NCBI RefSeq assembly: GCF_029436685.1
Contig: NZ_JAROCY010000003.1
Location: 62,001 to 126,000, forward strand
Source of the DNA: Novosphingobium cyanobacteriorum
GTDB taxonomy: Bacteria > Pseudomonadota > Alphaproteobacteria > Sphingomonadales > Sphingomonadaceae
Direction: 5' to 3'
Length of the DNA stretch: 64,000 bases
Shown here: positions 18,454-26,447 of the stretch, piece after piece
How positions within the stretch are numbered: position 1 is the first letter of the stretch
How the letters are laid out: every line of letters begins with the position of its first letter
Notes under the pieces: model-generated
Told to the model about the DNA's origin: nothing
The model's database searches: none
Seen by the model: the letters and a program-made list of their open reading frames with translations, nothing else
Translations under genes and position numbers: made by a program

Positions 18454-19176
18454 CTAAAGCCGGCCGCCTTTCCAGACGACGCGGCCGATGATCTCGATGT
18501 CGTGCAGGCTGCGTTCCATGCGGGGATAGGCGGGGTTGTCGCTGATCACGCGCAGGGTGCCGGCAGGGCCGGGCTCCAGCCGCTTGACCAGCAGCACGTC
18601 GTCCAGCCGGATCACGTGGATGCCGGCGCGCATCGGGCGGGGGGTGCGGTCGACAAGGATCTCGTCACCATCGCGCAGGGTGGGCTCCATCGAATCGCCT
18701 TCGACCTCGATCACCGAGAGCATCGTGGGTTCGAGCCCCTGCCCCTTGAGCCAGCGATTGTTGAAGCGCAGCGCGCCCGAAGGGATTTCCTCCATCGCGT
18801 GCGCGCCGGGACCGGCGGAGGCACCGAGCGGCAGGCGGGGAATATCGGCCCATTCGGCAATGGTGGCGGCGGTGGCGGCGGTGGCGCGCGAAACCGGGAG
18901 CCGAGCGGCCGTGGCGATGGTGATCACGCCACCACGCGGGGGGGCGCCCAGTTCCTCTTCCCCCACTCCGAAAAATTCGGCGAGGGTGCGGCGGTCATTC
19001 TCCTCAAGCTTGCGCGGGGAGCCTTTGCGCACGAACTGCTGCAGATAGGTGGTGTTGCGGCCAATCAGTGCGCTGAGCGCGGAGAGGCTGACCCCGCGCT
19101 GCGTGGATAGCGCGAGCAGGCGGGCACGGGCGCCCCCGTCCTCCCCTTCCCCGTCGATCTGGACCGTGGTGGCCAT
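18454..19176 (-). CDS. S24/LexA-like transcriptional repressor
   Basis: 240 residues from ATG 19176. The N-terminal helix-turn-helix (SLSALSALIGRNTTYLQQFV) is linked to a C-terminal S24 peptidase/dimerisation domain with the nucleophile Ser in VEGDSMEPTLRDGD and the catalytic Lys in LLVKRLEP. A possible Ala-Gly-like self-cleavage site is not obvious in the linker (about residues 100-130). It resembles phage CI/PrtR-type regulators but no phage genes are nearby. It is divergent from two small genes and shares with them a 100-base region carrying two TCCTA/TAGGA palindromes, its likely operators. Confidence 0.88.
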   Translation of the reverse strand: MATTVQIDGEGEDGGARARLLALSTQRGVSLSALSALIGRNTTYLQQFVRKGSPRKLEENDRRTLAEFFGVGEEELGAPPRGGVITIATAARLPVSRATAATAATIAEWADIPRLPLGASAGPGAHAMEEIPSGALRFNNRWLKGQGLEPTMLSVIEVEGDSMEPTLRDGDEILVDRTPRPMRAGIHVIRLDDVLLVKRLEPGPAGTLRVISDNPAYPRMERSLHDIEIIGRVVWKGGRL

Positions 19177-19212
19177 GCTTACCGAGTCCTTGCACCAATT
19201 TCGAAGGACTTT

Positions 19213-19228
19213 TCCTAGCAATGTAGGA
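19213..19228. promoter_or_regulatory. Palindromic operator site 1 (TCCTA-N6-TAGGA)
   Basis: TCCTA at 19213-19217 and TAGGA at 19224-19228. It lies 37 bases before the S24 repressor start, so it probably overlaps that promoter. Confidence 0.6.
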
Positions 19229-19241
19229 TTTCTCCGTCAAC

Positions 19242-19257
19242 ATAGGAAAAATCCTAT
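19242..19257. promoter_or_regulatory. Palindromic operator site 2 (ATAGGA-N4-TCCTAT)
   Basis: ATAGGA at 19242-19247 and TCCTAT at 19252-19257, perfect 6-base arms. Its centre is 29 bases from site 1, and it lies 22 bases before the small HTH gene on the other strand. The shared TAGGA half-site suggests the same regulator binds both. Confidence 0.65.
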
Positions 19258-19278
19258 TTCGAGTCGTGGAGATCGTTC

Positions 19279-19467
19279 ATGCTGATCTGGAAGGTGGAAA
19301 GGTACCTCGCCCGCAGCGGGATGCCGGAGACCAAGTTCGGCCGCCTGGCTGCGGGAGACCCGCGGCTGGTGAGCGACCTTCGCAATGGCCGGGAACCGCG
19401 TGCCAAGCTGACCTTACGCGTGGAACATTTCATGAACACTTACCGGAGCAAGAGCCATGCTGCTTGA
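19279..19467 (+). CDS. Small HTH protein
   Basis: 62 residues. A compact helix-turn-helix-like pattern (FGRLAAGDPRLVSDLRNGRE) occupies the centre, similar to small alphaproteobacterial proteins of unknown role that follow the pattern AGDPxLVxDLRxGRxP. It is divergent from the S24 repressor and begins 22 bases after operator site 2. Its end overlaps the next gene by 11 bases. Likely regulated by the neighbouring repressor. Confidence 0.7.
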   Translation: MLIWKVERYLARSGMPETKFGRLAAGDPRLVSDLRNGREPRAKLTLRVEHFMNTYRSKSHAA

Positions 19468-19867
19468 TTTCTGCCACTTTGCCCAAGCCTTCGAGCGCAA
19501 GAGCCTGCCCTTTGCCGCAGAGGCCGCGGAGGTTCCGCCGCCCAAGCGCCGCCGCGTGACTTCTGGAGAGCGGCTGCTGCGCAGCGTGCTGGAACTGGCC
19601 GGATCGCGGGCCGAGCTGGTGAGCCATGCCGAAGTGCCATGGGCCAGCGTGACCTTTTCCGGCGCGCGCCACACGGTGGTTCTGCGCTTCGAAGGGTGGG
19701 AAGCCTGCGACGATGCCGAGCACCTGATCGCGGCACTGCCCGAGCACGAGTTTGCCATTCCCAACGTGCTGGTGGCCGATGCCGCGGTGGCACGCATGGA
19801 GCAGCACCTGCTGCCCGATCCGCGGATCGAGATGGAGATCGAGCTGCTGCTGCTTGAGGATGCCTGA
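19457..19867 (+). CDS. Hypothetical protein, 136 residues
   Basis: No domain recognised. The first 20 residues are neutral; a region EVPWASVTFSGARHTVVLRF and a final acidic helix (RIEMEIELLLLED) suggest a small alpha/beta fold. It starts at ATG 19457 behind CGGAGCAAGAGCC and overlaps the small HTH gene by 11 bases, so the two are co-translated. No signal peptide or membrane segment. Codon use matches the genome, so it is probably real. Confidence 0.65.
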   Translation: MLLDFCHFAQAFERKSLPFAAEAAEVPPPKRRRVTSGERLLRSVLELAGSRAELVSHAEVPWASVTFSGARHTVVLRFEGWEACDDAEHLIAALPEHEFAIPNVLVADAAVARMEQHLLPDPRIEMEIELLLLEDA

Positions 19868-19886
19868 CGTGGCGGGATGAGATTGT

Positions 19887-19915
19887 GGCCGCGCCCTCGA
19901 TTCCGGGGCGCGGCC
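19887..19915. terminator. GC-rich hairpin between convergent genes
   Basis: A perfect 10-bp stem, GGCCGCGCCC (19887-19896) with GGGCGCGGCC (19906-19915), loop of 9. On the plus strand TTCCTCT follows, on the minus strand ACAATCT, so it is a modest terminator for the 136-residue gene and possibly for the cytochrome operon, whose last gene ends at 19933. Confidence 0.55.
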
Positions 19916-19932
19916 TTCCTCTCCAACCCTGA

Positions 19933-22900
19933 TCAGTTCGGAGCCATCAGTTGCGGGGCGGTTTTCGCGCCGACCCACATGCTCATGTCCACCTTGTTCG
20001 ATACGCGGAACACCTCGCCCCGGCTGTTGAGGAACAGCTCCTCCATCTCGGGCCGGTTGAACGGGCGGGAGCCGAGGCGGCCGAAGATGGCCATCTGCCC
20101 GCCGGTTTCATCCACGCCGCGATCGCGGTCCAGCCCCTTGGACATGGCGAGCGCCGGGCTGGGCGTGCGGGCCCAGGCGATCAGTTCGGGCTTCGGCTCG
20201 GGCGAGAAGCCGTAGAAATTGGGCTGGCTGGCGGGCGAGGTCAGCTGCAGCACCTTCATCCCGTTCCGCCCGTCGGCCACGTAGGCGAAGAGCGAGGCGT
20301 TGGTGGACGCGACGATCACGTCCTCGGCATCGTTCAGCTGCCCGTTGGCGGTATAGGCCTGGTAGATCGAAGGGCGCGTGGGCGCAGTGATGTCAACGAT
20401 CACCAGCCCCTGCGCCTTGGCCGCGACATAGGCGTAAGTGCGCGCGAGGTAGACGCGGCGGGCGTCGGCCAGTGGCACCGTGGCCTGCGGCACGGGGCGC
20501 GGCGATGCGAGGTTGGTCACATCCATCAGTTCAAGCCCGTTGGCGGTGGTGACCCACAGATAGCGGAACTGCACCGCAGTGGCGCGCGGATCCTTCAGCG
20601 GCACGACCGAAGTAATGCGCGGCGCGAGGCAGGTGTTCTTGTCACTCACCTCGCAAGGCTTGTCCGGGCTCCATGCATCCGGGAGGTGGACGGTGACCAG
20701 CGCCTTGTCGGTGACGATATAGGCATAGTCGCCCGCCAGCGTGATGTGGCGCGCGCCGGTGAGTACGCCATCGGGATTGAAGGTGAGCGCGCGGCTGAAG
20801 AAGTTGTTGCGGAACTCGCCATCGGCCAGCGTGTCGACGTTCACCGCGATCAGCCCTTCGACGGAATCGGTGACGAAGGCATAGTGATAGACCGGGCTGA
20901 ACGGCTGTTCCTGGTTCAGGCCGCGAAGTTCCGGCGTATTGCGCGTGGGCGCGATCGCCTGGTTGGTGGGCAGCGCCGTGCAGGTGGCGTTGCTGGTCTT
21001 CACATGCGTATCATGCCCAAGCGGCGAGAACGGCGCGGTGGTGATGCGTTCTGAGAAGCCCTTGTCGCCCACCTGCGCGATGTCATAGGCGCGGAAGCCG
21101 CCCTTCCCTTCGGCCACGAACATGTATTCGCCGCGCATCTGCAGGCAGCGGACCGCATCGGCCGTGCCCTTGGTGGGGTTGGTGAACTGTTCACGCCCCG
21201 TGGTCTCGCCCGAAAGCTTGCCATCCATGATGGCGCCGCGCGTCCAGTTCTTCAGCTCGCGATCGTTCTTTTCGACGTGGAGTTTGTAGAAATCCGGATA
21301 GGCATAGCGATGGAGGTAGGAGCCGATCACGGCCTGGGGCTCGTCCCATTCGGTGACGCGCACTGCCTCGAACCCGCCCTGCAGGCCGGTCCACGCGTTC
21401 ATGCCGACGAAGTTGACGTAGTTGGTGCCGAGCAGCAGCAGCTGCGCCATGATGGCGTTGTTGTCGTCATCCTGGCTGACGTGGCAGTCGGTGCACTGCT
21501 TCGTCTCGTTCTTGCGCACGGTGTGCGGGAAGTGCGGGGCGAAGGCCTGCGAGGAGTAACCGATCGAGGAGATCGGCGGCTGCTGCACATAGATGCGTTC
21601 GCGGTTGATGTTGGTGGACGAAAGGATCAGCGCCGAAGTGGAGCGGATCGGCGCGGTGATCGCCTTGCCGCTGATCGGGTTGCCCGCCGCATCGAACTTC
21701 ACCGGATCGGAACCGGACGACTTGTTGCGCTGGTGCTTGCCCAGCTGGAACATGTCATCGCGCGCAACCTGAGGGTTATAGGTCGCGTAGTTGCGGGTGT
21801 AGTCCTCTTCGTACTTGTGCGTCGTGCTCTTCCAGTTCGCCTCGATCGGCAGGTGGCAGCCGGCGCAGCTGGTGGTCCAGCTGAGGTGGCAGGTGAAGCA
21901 GGCCATGTCGTCGTCGCGATGGGCGCGCGCTTCCTTGGCCACGCCAAGCCCGAACTTGTACATGCCGTCATCCGCGGCTGACTTGGCCATGAGCTTCGCC
22001 CGCGCCGCCTTGGGATTGAACACGGGGCGGCCGTCGGGCTCGGTCTGCCCGGCATATTGCGGATCGACCGATTCCTTGACGAGCGACACGCGCCAGCTGA
22101 GCTTGGGATCGATGATCGAGCGCTGGATCAGCACGCGGCGGCCATTGGCCTCGGTGGTCCATTCAAAGCGGCGCTGGCCATCGGCGTTGCGCAGCAGGGC
22201 AAGGTTGTTGCCCTTTTCCGGCGCCGCCATGTTCGAGGTCATCAGCGTGGGGTATGCATCGGGCGTGCCGTGGCAATCCTTGCAGCCGATCTCCACCGCG
22301 TTGGCGACTTCGCCATAGATCATGCCGTTACCGTGGCTGTCCTGCGCGAAGTGGCAATCGGCGCACTGCATGCCGACCTGGGCGTGGATATCCATCATGT
22401 GGACCGATTTGCCGGGGTTGTCATAGCCCGGCTGGACGAACTTGCCCTCGCCCGCCTTGCGCCACTTCTGCGGATCGTTGGGATCGATGATGTGCGCGGT
22501 GTCGGTGCCATAGCTCGTCATGTCGCCATCGTCGTCGAGCAGGTTGCCGCGACGATCACGCTTGAGGATGGCGCGGAAGTTCCAGCCGTGGCCGTGGTAG
22601 TCGGCGAACTGGGTGTCCTTGTTTTCGGCGTTCAGGTCATAGACGTTGCGCAGGAATTCCACGTCACGCCACAGGCCCCGGGTGGCTGCGCCCTCGGGAT
22701 TGCGGTCCAGCACTTCGCGCTGTTCGGCCATGTTGGGGTGGAACTGCTTCTTGAACGCCTTCTGCCAATCGGCGTCCGACATACCGGAGGGCTTGGGCGC
22801 GGTGTTCTCAGGCCCCGGCCACATGCGCGGCGCATCGGATTCATAATCCCACATGATGTAGCCGAGGTAGGTGTTCAGGAAGATGTTCGGCTGGTGCATG

Positions 22901-24504
22901 TGGCAGTTCATGCACTGCGCCGTGGGGATGGCGCGGGTGAAAGCGTGGACCAGCGGGTGGCCGCGTTCGCGATCCTGCATGGCGACATAGTGATCGGCGG
23001 CAGGCCCGCCCACATGACCACTGGCGGCATGTCCGTCCTTGTCCAGCCCGGCTGCGGCATGCGCCTCGGCCTGGCTCATCGCATGCTCGCTGCTGGTGCC
23101 GTGCGGCGCCTGGCCCTCGGCCGGCGAGAAGGTCAGCTGTTCGGCCGAGGCGATCGCGCGGGCGCAGTTGGCAGCCAGATCGGACTTTTCCTCGGGATCG
23201 GTGCCGTCGCCGCCCAGGTACTTGCCCTTGCCGCCGAGCACGGTGGCGCGCACGCGTTCGTGATGCTCCTCCTTGGCGGCGTCATAGGTGCCATAGGCGC
23301 CCTGGCGGTGTTCGCCTTCGCGCAGGGAATTGATGGTGGGATCGGCCGTGATGGTCTGCCCGTCACGCCCGCACTGCGCATAGTTCATCGAATGGCGCGG
23401 TTCGCGATCGTTGGCATAGATCACGTGACACGAAGCACAGCCCGACGAGCGATAGTCGCCCGGCTGATCGTTGGTGCCCATCTGGAACAGGAACGGGTCG
23501 TTCAGGCGCGTCTTGTGGATGTTGAGCACCGGGATCGCCACGCGCAGGCCGGTGCCGGGGCCGCGGTTCGACTGCTTCAGATCGGGCCGGCCGGGTTCGT
23601 CCAGCTTCTGGATGGAACCGGTGGAATTGGGCAGGCCGATTTCCGGGAACTGCGGGTTGATGACGCGACCGCCATCCTCGAACACGCGGAACACGTCACC
23701 CGGCGGAATGGTGTTCCAGCGCGGCAGCGGATAGAGGATCGGCAACGCGCCACGCGCCTTTTCCGCCGGAGTCACCGTGCCCCACATCGGTTTTCCATCG
23801 GGGCCGATCTGCTTCGACGCGGACTTGAGCAGCGCAGGCTCGCCCTTTCGCGTGAAGCTTTCACCGAACATGTAGTTCTTGAAGGGGACGATGCCGTTGT
23901 TATAGGCCGCGCCGCCCCACAGCATCGCGCCTGTGGACATCAGCGAGCGTTCCGATGCCTCGATGATCGACATGTGGCACGCGCCGCAGGAATCGCGCGC
24001 CACGCGATAGTCCGAAGGGTTGACGAAGCGGATGAATTCCGGGCTTTCCTTGGCCAGCAGGGCATAGGAACGCTTGGGATTGGCCGAGCTGGGCCAACCC
24101 CATGCCACCGGGAAGCGCGGCAGCACGTGCGCCTGCTTCAGCGCGGCGACATATTCCATCGAGTGCCGGTTCCACGATCGGTCCGCCACCACTTCCCGGT
24201 TGCCGCCATGGCAATCGACACAGGCGAGGACCACCGCCGGGCTGGCGTGCATGGTCTTGTGATCGCTGGCCGTGTGGCAGGAGACGCAGCCTGCGTTCTG
24301 CTTGTCGACATAGGCCCACTGCTCTGCCGCCGTCTCACCCGGCTGGCCGCGCGGAGCGGCAGGGGCGCGGACATAGGTGATCTTCTGCGGCGTTTCCTCG
24401 CCCGAGGCGAGCAGCGCGCTGGGCACCAGCAGCGCCAGGAACGCCACGAACAGCAGCTTCAGCGAAAGCGTGTGGGCCCGCCCGATCATGTTGATAACCC
24501 GCAT
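19933..24504 (-). CDS. Decaheme c-type cytochrome with C-terminal LVIVD-type propeller
   Basis: 1523 residues. A signal peptide (about residues 8-34) directs export. Ten CXXCH heme sites are seen, at residues 73-77, 95-99, 173-177, 356-360, 531-535, 714-718, 741-745, 869-873, 880-884 and 1004-1008. Residues 465-520 are a His-rich linker. From about 1080 to 1500 come repeated blades such as GGFRAYDIAQVG, GLELMDVTNLASP, GLVIVDITAP and GMKVLQLTSP, an LVIVD-type beta-propeller. No lipobox. It would pass electrons outside the cytoplasm, in the periplasm or at the cell surface. The ATG overlaps the beta-barrel stop by one base (TGATG). Last gene of a four-gene operon. Exact electron partner unknown. 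Confidence 0.88.
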   Translation of the reverse strand: MRVINMIGRAHTLSLKLLFVAFLALLVPSALLASGEETPQKITYVRAPAAPRGQPGETAAEQWAYVDKQNAGCVSCHTASDHKTMHASPAVVLACVDCHGGNREVVADRSWNRHSMEYVAALKQAHVLPRFPVAWGWPSSANPKRSYALLAKESPEFIRFVNPSDYRVARDSCGACHMSIIEASERSLMSTGAMLWGGAAYNNGIVPFKNYMFGESFTRKGEPALLKSASKQIGPDGKPMWGTVTPAEKARGALPILYPLPRWNTIPPGDVFRVFEDGGRVINPQFPEIGLPNSTGSIQKLDEPGRPDLKQSNRGPGTGLRVAIPVLNIHKTRLNDPFLFQMGTNDQPGDYRSSGCASCHVIYANDREPRHSMNYAQCGRDGQTITADPTINSLREGEHRQGAYGTYDAAKEEHHERVRATVLGGKGKYLGGDGTDPEEKSDLAANCARAIASAEQLTFSPAEGQAPHGTSSEHAMSQAEAHAAAGLDKDGHAASGHVGGPAADHYVAMQDRERGHPLVHAFTRAIPTAQCMNCHMHQPNIFLNTYLGYIMWDYESDAPRMWPGPENTAPKPSGMSDADWQKAFKKQFHPNMAEQREVLDRNPEGAATRGLWRDVEFLRNVYDLNAENKDTQFADYHGHGWNFRAILKRDRRGNLLDDDGDMTSYGTDTAHIIDPNDPQKWRKAGEGKFVQPGYDNPGKSVHMMDIHAQVGMQCADCHFAQDSHGNGMIYGEVANAVEIGCKDCHGTPDAYPTLMTSNMAAPEKGNNLALLRNADGQRRFEWTTEANGRRVLIQRSIIDPKLSWRVSLVKESVDPQYAGQTEPDGRPVFNPKAARAKLMAKSAADDGMYKFGLGVAKEARAHRDDDMACFTCHLSWTTSCAGCHLPIEANWKSTTHKYEEDYTRNYATYNPQVARDDMFQLGKHQRNKSSGSDPVKFDAAGNPISGKAITAPIRSTSALILSSTNINRERIYVQQPPISSIGYSSQAFAPHFPHTVRKNETKQCTDCHVSQDDDNNAIMAQLLLLGTNYVNFVGMNAWTGLQGGFEAVRVTEWDEPQAVIGSYLHRYAYPDFYKLHVEKNDRELKNWTRGAIMDGKLSGETTGREQFTNPTKGTADAVRCLQMRGEYMFVAEGKGGFRAYDIAQVGDKGFSERITTAPFSPLGHDTHVKTSNATCTALPTNQAIAPTRNTPELRGLNQEQPFSPVYHYAFVTDSVEGLIAVNVDTLADGEFRNNFFSRALTFNPDGVLTGARHITLAGDYAYIVTDKALVTVHLPDAWSPDKPCEVSDKNTCLAPRITSVVPLKDPRATAVQFRYLWVTTANGLELMDVTNLASPRPVPQATVPLADARRVYLARTYAYVAAKAQGLVIVDITAPTRPSIYQAYTANGQLNDAEDVIVASTNASLFAYVADGRNGMKVLQLTSPASQPNFYGFSPEPKPELIAWARTPSPALAMSKGLDRDRGVDETGGQMAIFGRLGSRPFNRPEMEELFLNSRGEVFRVSNKVDMSMWVGAKTAPQLMAPN

Positions 24505-26447
24505 CAGAAGCTCAGCGTCGCGTTGGCGAGGATGGAATAGAACTGTTGCCCGTGGCCGCGCTTGTCGAACAGGTCACGGAAGCCGCTGCCCGCCTGAAGC
24601 ATAGCGCCCGACAGGCGGAAGATCACGTTCTGCGCCGCCTTGGGGCGATAGATGGTGGAGAGCGAGAGGTCCCAGCCGATATCCTTGGGAATCGACCCTT
24701 CGTTGCGCAGCACCTGGATCACCTTGGTATTGGCGAACCACAGATGGTTGGCGTCAGCCGACACGCGCAGGTTTGGCGTGAGGTCGAAATCCGCGCCGAG
24801 CCCGGTGAGGACGGTGCCGGGGTTGTTGAAGTTCGACTGCCCCTGATCCTTCGACGAGCGCAGCGAATTGAGGATGCCGTTGCGGCCATTGACCGAAACC
24901 GCGCGGCCGCCGCCGGCAAAGGGAATGGTCTGGCGGATCCAGTAGGAAGCATCCGCACCCGCGAACTGCGGGTTTTCGAGGATGGCGTCGAAGCCGCCCT
25001 CGGTATTGTCATAAGGGTTGCTGTCACCGCTGGCATAAAGGCCCGAGGCGCGGAAGCGCATCCAGTCACGGTCATAGCTCGCCTCTGCCGCAGCGAACCA
25101 CGCGCGAATATTGGCGGGGGCATTGGTGAGGAAGCTGTCGCGGTCCTTGCCCAGCGCGCCATAGACCTGGCCGGTAAGGTTCAGGCGGCCAATGTGGCCA
25201 TCGACGCCATAGCCGAGATAGACCACGTCATATGTGCGCGGGCGCAGGGTGCCGAGCAGCGCGGGGCGCACGGGGAAGCCGTTCTTGTCGGAATAGAGCT
25301 TGGTTTCGCGGTTGCGGTTCCACGTGACCGAGATCTGGCTGGTCAGGCCGACGACGGGGAAATCCTGCCGATAGAGGTTGCCGGTGAAGATCCAGTCACG
25401 CCGCAACGGCTGGCCGATGTCGTTGAGGCCGGAATTGGTGTCCTTCTCGATCCGCCAGAACGCGGCGAGGTTGAACTGCACGCGGTTGTTGTCGCGGTTG
25501 CCGAACAGGCGCACGCCAAGCTGGTTGTCATTGAACAGGAAGCCGCGGAAGTCCGACTGGAACGGCTGGATGCCGACGCGCAGGGACACGAAGTCGTACC
25601 GCTTGGTGTCGAACCGGCCGATGTGATAGTCGATGAAGGCTTCCTGCAGGCCGATAAAGCCATCGGTACGCTTGGTGCCCTTTGACGGTTCCACATAGAG
25701 CACGCGGCGTTCGGGCACTTCCACGTGGTTGATGTTGCCGGCAATCGCGATGCGGTATTCGACGATCGGCGGCTTGAACGCGGTGAGGCCCTTGAGCAGC
25801 GAGAAGCCGGCGACGAAGGTCTGCGCCAGGACCAGGCTGTGGCTGCGGCCGAACACGTCGATCTCGTTGGAATCGGTGGTGGTCTGGTTGCCGACCGGAA
25901 TGGGGAAGCTGCGCGGTTCCACCAGCGTGTCGGACACGCCGTTGGCGATGAAGAACCAGTCGTCGCCCTTGAGGAAGCCGGGTTTCTTGCCGCGCGCGAG
26001 AGGGCGGTCACCCTTCAGCGTGTTGTGGTGAAAGGGGTCGGCCTTCGAATGGCACATGTAGGCGAGCTTGGGGAACAGCGTGTAGATCGCCGGTGGCCCC
26101 TGATCACTCGCGCTGCGCGTGGGGCACAGCGAAGAGACGATGCGCCAGCGATCGGGCAAGCCGGTATCCAGCATGTCCGCATCCAACGGCCCGTCGCCAT
26201 CGTACTTTTCGTAGAACGCCTCGGGCTCGGGCGCGTTGACGGCGCCGGGATTGTCCTGCTCGACCTTGTCCGGCAGCTCCTTCTGGTGGCCTGGGCGGCG
26301 GCGACCATCGATCAGCGCGTCGTCAGCAGTGATTGGCGGTTCGGCGCCGGGATCCTGCGACGCGGCAAGCGCAGCGGCTGGAACAGACTGGCGCAGCGGT
26401 TCCGACAGGACCAGCGCCGGGGCGATGAGGGCGGCGGAGACGATCAC
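24504..26447 (-). CDS. Outer-membrane beta-barrel protein of the cytochrome operon
   Basis: 647 residues. A signal peptide (to about residue 30) is followed by a 100-residue linker with two cysteines (SSLCPTR, YMCHSK) and then alternating aromatic/polar strands to the end (for example YDVVYLGYGVDGHIG, LRVSADANHLWF), closing with NATLSF; a terminal Phe is the usual signal for BAM insertion. The size would allow well over 20 strands, like the MtrB/PioB-type sheaths that hold a multiheme cytochrome in the outer membrane, though I see no clear sequence match to MtrB. Start ATG overlaps the previous stop (ATGA), and its stop overlaps the decaheme start. The porin role is inference from context and barrel features. 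Confidence 0.75.
   Translation of the reverse strand: MIVSAALIAPALVLSEPLRQSVPAAALAASQDPGAEPPITADDALIDGRRRPGHQKELPDKVEQDNPGAVNAPEPEAFYEKYDGDGPLDADMLDTGLPDRWRIVSSLCPTRSASDQGPPAIYTLFPKLAYMCHSKADPFHHNTLKGDRPLARGKKPGFLKGDDWFFIANGVSDTLVEPRSFPIPVGNQTTTDSNEIDVFGRSHSLVLAQTFVAGFSLLKGLTAFKPPIVEYRIAIAGNINHVEVPERRVLYVEPSKGTKRTDGFIGLQEAFIDYHIGRFDTKRYDFVSLRVGIQPFQSDFRGFLFNDNQLGVRLFGNRDNNRVQFNLAAFWRIEKDTNSGLNDIGQPLRRDWIFTGNLYRQDFPVVGLTSQISVTWNRNRETKLYSDKNGFPVRPALLGTLRPRTYDVVYLGYGVDGHIGRLNLTGQVYGALGKDRDSFLTNAPANIRAWFAAAEASYDRDWMRFRASGLYASGDSNPYDNTEGGFDAILENPQFAGADASYWIRQTIPFAGGGRAVSVNGRNGILNSLRSSKDQGQSNFNNPGTVLTGLGADFDLTPNLRVSADANHLWFANTKVIQVLRNEGSIPKDIGWDLSLSTIYRPKAAQNVIFRLSGAMLQAGSGFRDLFDKRGHGQQFYSILANATLSF

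Noticed and set aside
18454..19867. S24 repressor region as the edge of a prophage
   Set aside because: No integrase, structural, lysis or replication genes and no tRNA or att-like repeats around it; the neighbours are chromosomal genes.
22057..24540. Long plus-strand open frame (827 codons) opposite the decaheme gene
   Set aside because: Mirror frame of the cytochrome gene; its residues are the antisense of CXXCH-rich coding sequence, with Arg/His/Ala-rich composition and no recognisable domain.
24504..26447. Barrel protein as a TonB-dependent receptor
   Set aside because: No TonB box or plug domain; the N-terminal part is a short linker and the size is below the usual receptor length for plug plus barrel.
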